A stretch of DNA of 64,000 bases from Chloracidobacterium sp. (GTDB lineage Bacteria > Acidobacteriota > Blastocatellia > Pyrinomonadales > Pyrinomonadaceae): assembly GCA_016706275.1 (NCBI GenBank), contig JADJJY010000003.1, forward strand, positions 186,001-250,000, in the 5' to 3' direction. Below are positions 8,574 to 16,892 of this stretch, in pieces. A program made the translations under genes and the position numbers. A model generated the notes under the pieces. That model did no database searches and was not told where the DNA came from. It saw only the letters and a program-made list of their open reading frames with translations. The first letter of the stretch is position 1; every line of letters starts with the position of its first letter.

Positions 8574-10502
8574 ATGAGTTGGTTATATACGGTAATATTC
8601 GCAGGATTGGTGTTTTCGTCGCAGAGCAGTTCGGCATCGAGCGGCGAACGCATCGTTCAAAACACCCCGGCAACGGTCGTAGTAGAAGTTCAGGATGAGA
8701 CGGAAAAATTTGATAAGACATACCCGCTCAATTCTAACGGCCGCGTGAGCCTGTCAAATGTAAACGGCTCGGTGGTTGTCGAGGCGTGGGATCGCAATGA
8801 GGTCAAGGTTGAATATACCAAGATCGCAAGCAGCAAAGAACGCCTTGCAGAGGTCGAGGTGCGTATCGATTCGCGGGCCGATCATCTGGAGATCGAAACC
8901 GATTATGACAATTGGAAATCACGAAGCGGTGACGATTGGAAACGTAACGGCAAACTGCAGGTCGAGTTTCGCCTGATGGTGCCCCGAACCGCTTTTCTCA
9001 ACGAGATCGAGACCGTCAACGGTTCGGTCACCGCATCAAACTTCACAAACTTTACAAAGATCTCCGCCGTCAACGGTTCGGTCACGGGAACAAACTTACG
9101 CGGCACCGTCAATCTTGAAACGGTAAATGGCGAGGTATTCGCCGACTTTGACCGGCTCGAATCAGGTAATAAGATCACGCTTTCGACCGTCAATGGGCGT
9201 GTAAATCTGGCGATCCCATCCGACTCAAACGCAACGATCAATGCCGATACGCTCAATGGCAATATCTCGAATGATCTCGGACTGCCGATTCGCAAAGGAA
9301 AGTATGTCGGCCGCGACCTGTACGGCCGTATCGGCAGCGGCGACGCTCGGATAAAACTCGACAGCGTCAACGGCGGCCTCTCGATCCGCCGCAAAAGCGA
9401 CGGCAAGACCCAAAATCCGATAGTTAACCTGCTACCAAATAAGGAAAAGGACGATGAGGACTGGGACAGTGACAAAGACTTAGAAAAAGCGGCTTCCTAC
9501 TTAAAGATGGACAAGGATATTCAAAAAGCAGTCAAGGATGCCGAAAAGGAATCAGCAAAGGCGATCAAGGCATCGCAAAAAGAGCTTGAGGCGATCCAGC
9601 CGGAGCTCGATAAAATATCTGCCACTGCTATGGCCTCCGCCGCCGACGCTATTGAACAATCGACGAAAATATTGAATTCGAAAGAGATCCAGGAAAAAAT
9701 GCGCGAGGCTCAGCTTCGTCAGCAGGATGCTCTGGCCCGCATCGCAAATGCCGATTTTAATAGGAACGCGTTCCTGCGTATCGAGCAAAAAAGTGATTCC
9801 TTTCCTGTAAAGGGTATCCCCAAGATCACCGTCAACGCCGAGCCATGCGCCGTAAAGATAATAGGTTGGGACAAGAACGAGGTCATGTATCAAGTGACTC
9901 AGCGTCTCCAGTCCCGCCGAAACGAGCCGCTAAAAGTAACCGAAACTCATGGCGAATCAAACGTCACGATCACCGTCGATGAACCAAAGGACAACAACGC
10001 GCTTCTCTTATATGGTGACGGACAAGAGACGGTCATCGAGATTTATGTTCCGCGTAAATCAAACCTAAAGATAAAAGCCAATGGCGAGGTCAGGCTCGAA
10101 GGGGTCTCAGGCGAAATTGATCTTACAGGTACCGACGAAGCAATAAATGTCCGTGATTCGGACGGCAAACTTCGCGTTAAAAACGATGACGGTCGCATCA
10201 GAGTGATCGGATTCAAAGGCGAACTCACCGCCGAGACCAATGACGGCGATGTCTATCTCGAAGGCGATTTTACAAAGGTCAACGGCAAAGCGGGTGACGG
10301 CAGCTTTTTTATCACCGTACCAACAGACCCCAATTTTGATATCGAAGCAAACATCGACGCTCTGACGGTCGAAAATCTTCGCGTCCCCACCAAGCCCGAG
10401 AATAATATCTGGCGTTTTGGCAGCGGAGGCTCGAAATATCATTTTATTATTGGCGACGGCAGCGTGACCATTCGCCGTGCCGATACGAGTTCAGGAATGT
10501 AA
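8574..10502 (+). CDS. exported DUF4097-type beta-strand repeat protein
   Basis: A 642-aa exported protein with a short signal peptide (YTVIFAGLVFSSQSSSASS). Residues about 45-275 hold at least seven VNG turns (SNVNGSVVVEAWD, ETVNGSVTAS, SAVNGSVTG, ETVNGEVFAD, STVNGRVNL, DTLNGNIS, DSVNGGLSI) spaced about 20-25 residues apart, typical of DUF4097 right-handed beta-helix/adhesin-like folds. A charged, lysine- and glutamate-rich helical segment (about 290-400) follows, then a second beta-repeat region (EVRLEGVSGEIDLTGTDE, GRIRVIGFKGELTAETNDG). Probably periplasmic or cell-surface; function unknown. Confidence 0.82.
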   Translation: MSWLYTVIFAGLVFSSQSSSASSGERIVQNTPATVVVEVQDETEKFDKTYPLNSNGRVSLSNVNGSVVVEAWDRNEVKVEYTKIASSKERLAEVEVRIDSRADHLEIETDYDNWKSRSGDDWKRNGKLQVEFRLMVPRTAFLNEIETVNGSVTASNFTNFTKISAVNGSVTGTNLRGTVNLETVNGEVFADFDRLESGNKITLSTVNGRVNLAIPSDSNATINADTLNGNISNDLGLPIRKGKYVGRDLYGRIGSGDARIKLDSVNGGLSIRRKSDGKTQNPIVNLLPNKEKDDEDWDSDKDLEKAASYLKMDKDIQKAVKDAEKESAKAIKASQKELEAIQPELDKISATAMASAADAIEQSTKILNSKEIQEKMREAQLRQQDALARIANADFNRNAFLRIEQKSDSFPVKGIPKITVNAEPCAVKIIGWDKNEVMYQVTQRLQSRRNEPLKVTETHGESNVTITVDEPKDNNALLLYGDGQETVIEIYVPRKSNLKIKANGEVRLEGVSGEIDLTGTDEAINVRDSDGKLRVKNDDGRIRVIGFKGELTAETNDGDVYLEGDFTKVNGKAGDGSFFITVPTDPNFDIEANIDALTVENLRVPTKPENNIWRFGSGGSKYHFIIGDGSVTIRRADTSSGM

Positions 10503-10511
10503 AAAAGTCAT

Positions 10512-10550
10512 ATCAGGGTCGTCATTTTGGCGGCCCTGATGAAACTTTTT
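10512..10550 (+). terminator. rho-independent terminator
   Basis: ATCAGGGTCG and CGGCCCTGAT form a 10-bp stem with one G-T wobble around a 9-nt loop, followed by a short T-run. It lies ten bases after the DUF4097 stop codon. Confidence 0.65.
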
Positions 10551-10639
10551 GACCGACTATCCGTTTGAGTCAATAGCACTTTCCACCAACGTTATATTAT
10601 TAATTGTCTTATTTCATTTCCTGTTATTTAGGTGCAGTC

Positions 10640-13180
10640 ATGAAAACTATCCTTTTATTTTTCGCAGTTATCTGCTTGTCGGTTTGTGTCGCGGCTCAAA
10701 CGACAAATGGAACGGGTCCCGGCATTTCGACTGATGTCAGCACCTCAGCCACCGGGGGCAAGGTTGTCATTCCACCTGAAAAATCTAAACCCATAAGCAT
10801 ATCTAAGACTATCGGTCCTCCGGTGATCGACGGTCGCGTTGACGAAGACGTTTGGAAACAAGCCGCAGTATTCAAAGACTTTTATCAGACCTATCCCGGC
10901 AACAACACACAGCCCTCAAAACCGACCGAGGTGTATGTGATGTATGACGAAAAAAATCTTTACGTTGCATTCAAATGCTGGGACGAAAAAGACAAGATCC
11001 GGGCGACTGTTGCCAAGCGTGACAATGTGTTTGGCGAAGACAACGTTCGGATGTGGCTCGATACCTACAATGATCAGCGCCGTGCATACGTTCTTGGATT
11101 CAATCCTTTAGGAATTCAGCAGGACGGGATTTTTACCGAGGGCCAGGGAGCCGACTTTTCTGTAGATATCGTCATGGAATCCAAAGGGGTTATTGACGAT
11201 TGGGGCTGGTCAGTAGAAGTAAAGATACCTTTCAAATCTCTACGCTACAAAACCGGCAAAGGTACGCTCTGGGGCTTTAATATTGCCCGAAATATCGATC
11301 GGCTAAATGACGAATTTGACCAATGGCTACCGGAAGATCGTAATGTGTCGGGATTCCTTATCAAGCACGGAAAAATAAGCGGGCTCGACGACATTAAGTA
11401 TGAACGCACTCTTGAGGTAGTACCGAGCATCACGTTGAGCGAGACGGGCAGCCGTGTTCAGGCGAACGAGATCGCAGCGGGTAGGTTTGTAAATCAGCAG
11501 ATCAAGAAACAGATCGGCGTCACGCTCAAGTATACGCTGACGCCCAGCATCACACTCGACGCAGCTATCAATCCCGATTTCGCAGAGATCGAGGCCGATG
11601 CACCTGTTGTTACTGCCAATCAGCGATTTCCGATCTTTTTCGAGGAAAAGCGGCCATTTTTCCTCGAGGGCGTGGATATCTTTCGCTCACCGCTCCAGGT
11701 GTTTTATTCGAGAAATATCATCGATCCCGATGTCGCTATCAAGCTCTCGGGCAAGTCCGGCAGGAACTCGTTTGGGATTCTCGCCGCCTCAGACAACGCT
11801 CCCGGAAACTACAGCGAGCGGGAAAGAACTTTGAATGCACAATGTCTCGAACGACAGAGGGCTGACCCGCGCATTCAATGTTCGAGAGATGAGTTTTTAG
11901 ATAAGAATTCGTTGTTCGGGATCGTTCGTTTTAAGCGGGATTTTGGCTCTGAAAACAACCTTGGCTTTTTTGCAACCTACCGGGGATTTCCTGAGCAGAA
12001 AAATCTACTGAGCGGTTTTGACGGACGCATAAAATGGAACCCTAAACTTACCTCCGAATTTCAGGTAGTCGGAACGACATCTCGCCGATGTTTCTTTGAC
12101 GCCGAGTTTGAGCCAACGCTGAACGTTCAGCAGGCTACGTCCAATCTCAGCATCTGCGGCACGGGAGGCGTTTACAATCCCCTACCCGGAAATTACGCGG
12201 GAGACCTTGGCAACCGATTAACATACACACAGTATCGAACCGGCAACGGGCTCGGCTATTATTTCAATCTCGATTATAGTGCCGAGACCCACGGATGGTT
12301 TTTTGAGGTTGGCGGCAAGAGCAAATTTTATCGGGCCGATTCAGGTTTTACCAGACGAACGAATACTAACAATGCTTTCTTCTTTAACCGTTTTTCTACT
12401 AAGTCCGATTCCAAGAAAAAGATCATTCGTGCCCAGTGGAATCAGATGGCCGGAGTCGATTATGACTGGCAGGGACGTTTGACCGCCTTTAATGTAGAGA
12501 CGAATGGCAACGTGAGTTTGCATCGAAATACATCTGTTAATTTCGCGACAGGCATATCTTACGAAAAGATATTTGAAGAAGAGTTTGGCTTGAAACGCTC
12601 AGCCACACGGCCTCTCGGGACATTTCTGGGTGCACCGACCCGATCTACCCATCAACAGTTCGTGTCATTCAATTTTAACCAGACGCCCAATAAACGCCTG
12701 AGTTACGGTTTCTTTGGCGGCATGATCCGCAATGCATTCGATTTCTTCTATTTCGATCCGGTCACCGGCTTGCAGAACCCTGGCCCCGGCATTCAGAGGG
12801 ATGCGAACGTTTTCATTTCGCTCAAACCCGTCGATCCTTTTAGTGTCTCGATCAGCTACAACAAGAGCCGACTTACCCGCAAAGACAATCGATTGCGTTC
12901 GTACGACTCTGATATTGTTAGCGTACGATCGACCTACTATTTCACCCGGTTCATCTTTACCCGCTTTCGTCTTGATTATGACGGAACCGCAAAAACCTAT
13001 GCGGGACAAGCTCTCGTTGGATGGACACCAAGCCCGGGAACGGCATTCTACGCCGGCTACAACGATAACCTGACCCGAAACGGTTCAAACCCGTATACAG
13101 GAAATTTTGAGCCGGGTTTTGTTCGTGACAGCCGCACATTTTTCATACGAGCCTCGTACTTGTTCCGCAAGAGTTTCTAA
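10640..13180 (+). CDS. DUF5916 outer-membrane protein with CBM9-like domain
   Basis: About 846 aa. The chosen ATG (10640) has AGGTG five nt upstream and begins a clean signal peptide (MKTILLFFAVICLSVCVAAQ). Residues about 55-230 are a carbohydrate-binding family 9-like domain (PPVIDGRVDEDVWKQAA, NLYVAFKCWDE, WGWSVEVKIPFKSLRY). The rest is the DUF5916 region, with the family motif NPDFAEIEADAPVVTANQRF and FFEEKRPFFLEG, then a long beta-barrel that ends in aromatic FRKSF, as expected for an outer-membrane protein. It has a paralogue at 49790-52123. Ligand unknown; glycan binding or uptake is inferred. Confidence 0.9.
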   Translation: MKTILLFFAVICLSVCVAAQTTNGTGPGISTDVSTSATGGKVVIPPEKSKPISISKTIGPPVIDGRVDEDVWKQAAVFKDFYQTYPGNNTQPSKPTEVYVMYDEKNLYVAFKCWDEKDKIRATVAKRDNVFGEDNVRMWLDTYNDQRRAYVLGFNPLGIQQDGIFTEGQGADFSVDIVMESKGVIDDWGWSVEVKIPFKSLRYKTGKGTLWGFNIARNIDRLNDEFDQWLPEDRNVSGFLIKHGKISGLDDIKYERTLEVVPSITLSETGSRVQANEIAAGRFVNQQIKKQIGVTLKYTLTPSITLDAAINPDFAEIEADAPVVTANQRFPIFFEEKRPFFLEGVDIFRSPLQVFYSRNIIDPDVAIKLSGKSGRNSFGILAASDNAPGNYSERERTLNAQCLERQRADPRIQCSRDEFLDKNSLFGIVRFKRDFGSENNLGFFATYRGFPEQKNLLSGFDGRIKWNPKLTSEFQVVGTTSRRCFFDAEFEPTLNVQQATSNLSICGTGGVYNPLPGNYAGDLGNRLTYTQYRTGNGLGYYFNLDYSAETHGWFFEVGGKSKFYRADSGFTRRTNTNNAFFFNRFSTKSDSKKKIIRAQWNQMAGVDYDWQGRLTAFNVETNGNVSLHRNTSVNFATGISYEKIFEEEFGLKRSATRPLGTFLGAPTRSTHQQFVSFNFNQTPNKRLSYGFFGGMIRNAFDFFYFDPVTGLQNPGPGIQRDANVFISLKPVDPFSVSISYNKSRLTRKDNRLRSYDSDIVSVRSTYYFTRFIFTRFRLDYDGTAKTYAGQALVGWTPSPGTAFYAGYNDNLTRNGSNPYTGNFEPGFVRDSRTFFIRASYLFRKSF

Positions 13181-13200
13181 CCATTTCCCTCCTGATGCTT

Positions 13201-13240
13201 TGGGCAGTGAACGCGTTCATTCGTTCACTGCCCATTTTTT
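13201..13240 (+). terminator. strong rho-independent terminator
   Basis: A perfect 13-bp stem (TGGGCAGTGAACG pairs with CGTTCACTGCCCA) around an 8-nt loop, followed by six T residues. It lies about 20 nt after the DUF5916 stop codon. Confidence 0.9.
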
Positions 13241-13404
13241 GCATAAGACACATCGTCGTCATTATGCGACTGATTAAGAAATCCAGATTCTCTGCGTGAA
13301 AATAATATGAAAAAAGTTCTTGTAAGTTCTCAGAGATTGATGTATAACTATTGCGGATATTACATTTCTTGCCATTCCGGCAGTAAAACGAAGGAGAACA
13401 GATA

Positions 13405-14496
13405 ATGAACTTGAAAAAAGGCCTCGGCGTATTTGTGTTAAGCACTATCATATCAACGTTGGTAATTCCGGCGGCGCTGGTTATGCCGGTCGCGGCACAG
13501 ACGCAGGACGGCATTGCTTTGCAGCGTGGTTATCGCACAGGGTATTCGGACGGTTATATGGCCGGGTATCGCGACACGATCGACAGTGTGGCAAAGAGCT
13601 ATTCGCGGCATGCCGACTATGGTAAGGCGAACCGTGCCTTTAATAAGGATTACGGCACGATCGAAGATTACAAAGACGGGTACCAGCAGGGTTTCGAGGC
13701 CGGTTATGACACAGGGTTTGAACGCCGTGGTTTCGACGCTAACTTACCAACGAATCTCAAACGCCGCGGCGGAGTGCTCGTTGGCGAGTCTCAGAATGTT
13801 GCGGTCCAAACAGTAACGCCATCGACCACGCAATCGAGCGGCACGACTAACGAGGCGGTGACAGTCCAGAATAACAACAACAACTCGGGCTACTCCAACA
13901 CCACGTACCAGACGGACACGACACAGACCACGGCAACGTATCCTGACAACAGTGCGGCGACGATATTGATCCCGCGAGATACCGAGCTGATCATCGAGCT
14001 GCAGGACGATCTTTCGACCGACCGCAGCCGCACGGGCGACAAATTTACCGCAAAGATCATCTCGCCGACCGAGATCGCGGGTGCGACCGTCGAAGGCCGC
14101 GTGCAAAAGATCCAGGCACCGGGCCGTCTCAAACGCCGCAGCGAATTGGCACTGACGTTTGACCGCATCATCCTGACGGACAACCGCTGGAGCAATTTCA
14201 ACGGCACGCTGATGGAAGTCGTGGCCGTCAAAGGCGACAACGTCCAGCGTGTAGATAACGAAGGCACGGCCGTTGGCAAGAGTTCGTACAAGTCGGATGC
14301 TATCAAGATCGGCGGAGCGACCGCGGCAGGTGCAGTAACAGGTGCGATCATCGGGCCGATCGGAGCAGGCGTCGGTGCAGCAATGGGCGCGGCATTTGGT
14401 GTCGGAGCCGTCGTCATCGAACGCGGAAAGCACGTCAAACTCAGCCGCAGCCAACAGCTCAGGATCAAGACGTCGTATGAGACTCAAATTCGCTAA
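13405..14496 (+). CDS. exported glycine-zipper protein with GY repeats
   Basis: A 363-aa exported protein with AAGGAG nine nt before the ATG and a signal peptide ending PVAAQ. After the signal come aromatic-glycine repeats (YRTGYSDGYMAGY, then YKDGYQQGFEAGYDTGF). A Thr/Ser/Asn-rich linker (about 130-190) leads to a beta-rich domain (LIIELQDDLSTDRSRTGDKF, GRVQKIQAPGRLKRRSEL). The C-terminus carries a Gly/Ala zipper (about 295-335; GGATAAGAVTGAIIGPIG) like YMGG or 17-kDa antigen proteins, which could insert in the outer membrane. Function unknown. Confidence 0.75.
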   Translation: MNLKKGLGVFVLSTIISTLVIPAALVMPVAAQTQDGIALQRGYRTGYSDGYMAGYRDTIDSVAKSYSRHADYGKANRAFNKDYGTIEDYKDGYQQGFEAGYDTGFERRGFDANLPTNLKRRGGVLVGESQNVAVQTVTPSTTQSSGTTNEAVTVQNNNNNSGYSNTTYQTDTTQTTATYPDNSAATILIPRDTELIIELQDDLSTDRSRTGDKFTAKIISPTEIAGATVEGRVQKIQAPGRLKRRSELALTFDRIILTDNRWSNFNGTLMEVVAVKGDNVQRVDNEGTAVGKSSYKSDAIKIGGATAAGAVTGAIIGPIGAGVGAAMGAAFGVGAVVIERGKHVKLSRSQQLRIKTSYETQIR

Positions 14497-14509
14497 GCGA
14501 ATTTAGTCA

Positions 14510-14569
14510 ACAGTGAATGGTGAACAGTTTCAGAACTCTGACCACTGACCACTGACCACTGACCACTGA
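14510..14569. repeat. 7-bp unit tandem array
   Basis: Four perfect CTGACCA units (14538-14565) follow four degenerate 7-mers (ACAGTGA, ATGGTGA, ACAGTTT, CAGAACT). The array begins 13 nt after a stop codon. Similar heptamer arrays with other sequences occur at five or more further places in the window. Confidence 0.8.
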
Positions 14570-14576
14570 TTCTTTT

Positions 14577-14641
14577 CCACGCGGAAGGCGCGTTTCCTTT
14601 TCCTCCTTTTAGGAATCGGCAGCCGACCGCGTGGCTTTTTT
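14577..14641 (+). terminator. terminator-like large stem-loop
   Basis: CCACGCGG (14577-14584) pairs with CCGCGTGG (14627-14634), followed by C and a T-run. The loop is about 42 nt and partly self-pairing. It probably ends transcription of the glycine-zipper gene. Confidence 0.6.
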
Positions 14642-14670
14642 GTGTGTGCGTCTCTTGATCTCGGAAGAGC

Positions 14671-14702
14671 GGAACCCAGTCGCTATCGCTCCCGGTTCTG
14701 AC
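14671..14702 (-). repeat. 32-bp dispersed element, intergenic copy
   Basis: Minus-strand copy of the element that is translated within imuB and dnaE2. It differs from those two identical copies at one base. It is the only copy outside a gene. Confidence 0.9.
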
Positions 14703-14810
14703 TAGGGGCGACCGCATTTCAAATCAAATTAATTTATTGGTAATGCCAATTTGCGGGCGTGACGCTTGTCACTGTACTTAGGCTTAGATATCATTGAAGA
14801 TTGGTTTATA

Positions 14811-14838
14811 AATGCAAAGTGCAGAATGCACAATGCAC
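14811..14838. repeat. 7-bp unit tandem array (AATGCAC type)
   Basis: Four 7-mers in a row: AATGCAA, AGTGCAG, AATGCAC, AATGCAC, then AATT. It lies about 70 nt before the citrate synthase start. A related array occurs at 41263-41283. Confidence 0.75.
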
Positions 14839-14910
14839 AATTGAAAGTCGGAAAACGTTTGAGTTGATGACGAGCATCAAATAACAGAGATAGGAACGGT
14901 TAATAGACAA

Positions 14911-16050
14911 ATGAGCACAGGAACAGAATCTTCGGCAGCGGCGGCAGGGCTACGGGGCGTGGTTGCGGCACAGAGTTCGATCGGCGACGTAAACGGCGAA
15001 CAGGGTATTTTAATTTATCAGGGCTACGACATTCACGATCTAGCCGAGCACGCGACGTTTGAAGAGGTCGTGTATCTGCTGTGGCACGGCAATCTGCCGA
15101 CCGCCGCTGAGCTGGATACGCTCAAGGCTGAGCTGCGGGCTAATTACGAAGTGCCGGCACAGGTCCTCGAGCTGATGAAACAGTTTCCAAAGACTGCCGA
15201 CCCGATGGACGTGTTGCGAACGGCAGTTTCGACCCTAGACTTTTTCGATCCCGCCGGCCACGCCACCGACCGCGAAAACGCCACACGAGCTGCGACCAAG
15301 ATCACCGGCCAGATCGGCACGATCGCGGCGGCTTGGGATCGCATCCGCAATGGCAAAGATGTCATTTCTCCGGATAAGAGCCTTGGTATCGCTGAGAATT
15401 TTCTTTATATGCTCAACGGCGAACGGCCGGATGCCGATGAGGCTCGGATGTTTGACGTGTGTCTGATATTGCACGCGGATCATGAGCTGAACGCTTCGAC
15501 GTTTACGACGCGGGTCGTTGCGGGTACGCTGGCTGATATGTACGGCTGCGTCACGGCGGGCATTGCTGCTCTCGCGGGGCCGCTGCACGGCGGTGCGAAC
15601 ACGGCCGTGATGAAGATGCTCATCGAGATCGGCGAACCCGATAAGGTCGATGGCTGGCTCGAAAAAGCTCTCGAAGAAAAACGCAAGATCATGGGCATCG
15701 GCCACGCCGTTTACAAAACCGAAGACCCGCGTGCCACTTGGCTGCGTCGTTATTCGAAGCACATGGCCGACAAAACGGGTACGTTGAAATGGTACGAGAT
15801 GTCGCAGCGGATCGAAAATCTGATGCTTGAGAAAAAGGGCATGCATCCAAACGTCGATTTTTACTCGGCTTCGACCTATTATCTGATGGGCATCGCTCTT
15901 GATATGTACACGCCCATCTTCGCCGTCAGCCGCATCTCAGGCTGGACCGGCCACATCCTCGAACAATATGCCCATAACAAACTCATCCGCCCGCGTGCCG
16001 AATACATCGGCGAACGGGATCGGAAATATGTGGCGATCGGGGAAAGATAG
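14911..16050 (+). CDS. gltA: citrate synthase
   Basis: Condenses acetyl-CoA and oxaloacetate to citrate, the first step of the TCA cycle; cytosolic. The 379-aa length fits the short (gram-positive/archaeal) citrate/2-methylcitrate synthase type. Motifs: GLRGVVAAQSSIGDVNGEQGIL at the N-terminus, a catalytic His in GPLHGGAN, a second His in GIGHAVYKTEDPRA, and the catalytic Asp in NVDFYSAS. A 2-methylcitrate synthase role cannot be excluded, but no prp genes lie nearby. It stands alone between a repeat-rich spacer and a strong terminator. Confidence 0.93.
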   Translation: MSTGTESSAAAAGLRGVVAAQSSIGDVNGEQGILIYQGYDIHDLAEHATFEEVVYLLWHGNLPTAAELDTLKAELRANYEVPAQVLELMKQFPKTADPMDVLRTAVSTLDFFDPAGHATDRENATRAATKITGQIGTIAAAWDRIRNGKDVISPDKSLGIAENFLYMLNGERPDADEARMFDVCLILHADHELNASTFTTRVVAGTLADMYGCVTAGIAALAGPLHGGANTAVMKMLIEIGEPDKVDGWLEKALEEKRKIMGIGHAVYKTEDPRATWLRRYSKHMADKTGTLKWYEMSQRIENLMLEKKGMHPNVDFYSASTYYLMGIALDMYTPIFAVSRISGWTGHILEQYAHNKLIRPRAEYIGERDRKYVAIGER

Positions 16051-16056
16051 AGTTAA

Positions 16057-16077
16057 GGCAAAAGGCAAAAGGCAAAA
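16057..16077. repeat. 7-bp unit tandem array (GGCAAAA x3)
   Basis: Three perfect GGCAAAA units in a row, six nt after the citrate synthase stop codon. Confidence 0.8.
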
Positions 16078-16082
16078 TTAAG

Positions 16083-16111
16083 AGGCTTCGGGTGACCGGG
16101 GCCTTTTTTTT
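16083..16111 (+). terminator. rho-independent terminator of citrate synthase
   Basis: AGGCTTCGG pairs with CCGGGGCCT (two G-T wobbles) around a 4-nt loop, followed directly by a run of seven or more T residues. Confidence 0.85.
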
Positions 16112-16241
16112 GCCGCCTAAAGGCGGGGCTTCAAACTTTATAAAAACTTCTTGCCTTTATCCGTCGGGTGGATTATTCTATTAATACTGTTTCACAGATG
16201 CAACACATTGCCGCCTTCGGCATTGCGAAACTGACTTTAAA

Positions 16242-16892
16242 ATGCAGCATTTGAGCCTGGTAAAGAGCCTCTCGCATTTGCGTGAGGAGCAAAAGCACAT
16301 CGAGGAAATATCGCTCGACGGTTTTGGCATGTCGTTGACGCGCGGGGCGATAACCGAGGTCGTAGGCGGGGCGAGTACGGGGAAAACTGGGTTTTCGCTC
16401 GCGTTGCTTTCACGGCTCACATCCGACGGCGAGATCTGTGCGGTTGTCGATGCAGGGCATGGGTTTGATCCTGTGACGGCTCAGATGGCAGGCGTTGTGC
16501 TCGAAGATCTATTGTGGATCCGGTGCGGGAATGATGTCGAAAAAGCGTTCATAGCCGCCGACTATTTGGTGCAGGCAAAGGGGTTTGGGTGTATATGGCT
16601 AAATCTCGGCGGGCTTGCGCGATCGCAATTGCGGATGGTGCCGCGGTCGTATTGGTTTCGCTATCGCACGCGGATCAAAGAAACGCCGACCGTGCTGCTC
16701 GTCACCGCCGCTGAGTCTCTGGTGGGCTCGGCATCGCACGGATCATATACCTTTGAGCGGGACAAGACAGTGTGGTCGGGCGGCGGCAAATTTAAACTGC
16801 TGCGCGAATTTCACATCAGCCTAACCTCGCGAAAGGGCTCGTACGGGCCCCCGCTGCGGGCCAAAATGGAGTTTGACTACACCGATGGCTAG
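16242..16892 (+). CDS. imuA: ImuA, RecA-like mutasome protein
   Basis: A 216-aa RecA/SulA-like protein, first gene of the imuA-imuB-dnaE2 cassette that carries out damage-induced mutagenic translesion synthesis. The Walker A-like segment is GGASTGKTGFSLALLSRL (about residues 44-61), and a Walker B-like CIWLNLGG comes near 130. The end of the protein lacks the rest of RecA, as is usual in ImuA. The stop overlaps imuB by 8 nt. In well-studied bacteria LexA controls the cassette; I could not find a convincing LexA box in the 190-nt spacer upstream. Confidence 0.85.
   Translation: MQHLSLVKSLSHLREEQKHIEEISLDGFGMSLTRGAITEVVGGASTGKTGFSLALLSRLTSDGEICAVVDAGHGFDPVTAQMAGVVLEDLLWIRCGNDVEKAFIAADYLVQAKGFGCIWLNLGGLARSQLRMVPRSYWFRYRTRIKETPTVLLVTAAESLVGSASHGSYTFERDKTVWSGGGKFKLLREFHISLTSRKGSYGPPLRAKMEFDYTDG

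Larger units (their letters stand above)
14497..14910. other. repeat-rich intergenic region
   Basis: The 414 bases between the glycine-zipper gene and citrate synthase hold four separate items: a degenerate 7-bp repeat array (14510-14569), a large stem with a T-run (14577-14641), one copy of the 32-bp dispersed element (14671-14702) and a second 7-bp array (14811-14838). No coding region is supported. Confidence 0.7.

Noticed and set aside
8278..8577. 99-codon open frame upstream of the DUF4097 gene
   Set aside because: Composition unlike the neighbouring proteins, no ribosome site, and it runs into the real gene start. Treated as non-coding spacer.
13744..14487. Long antisense open frame (247 codons) opposite the glycine-zipper gene
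   Set aside because: It mirrors the codon bias of the sense gene, which has a signal peptide, ribosome site and zipper motif. The antisense product shows no motif.
14671..14702. The intergenic 32-bp element as an attachment site or IS end
   Set aside because: No transposase or integrase and no target-site duplication near any copy; a dispersed repeat is the simpler reading.
16170..16241. CTGTTTCACAG upstream of imuA as a LexA box
   Set aside because: Only a 3-bp palindrome at each side with 5 nt between; the known gamma-proteobacterial form needs CTG-N10-CAG. Not enough to call an operator.
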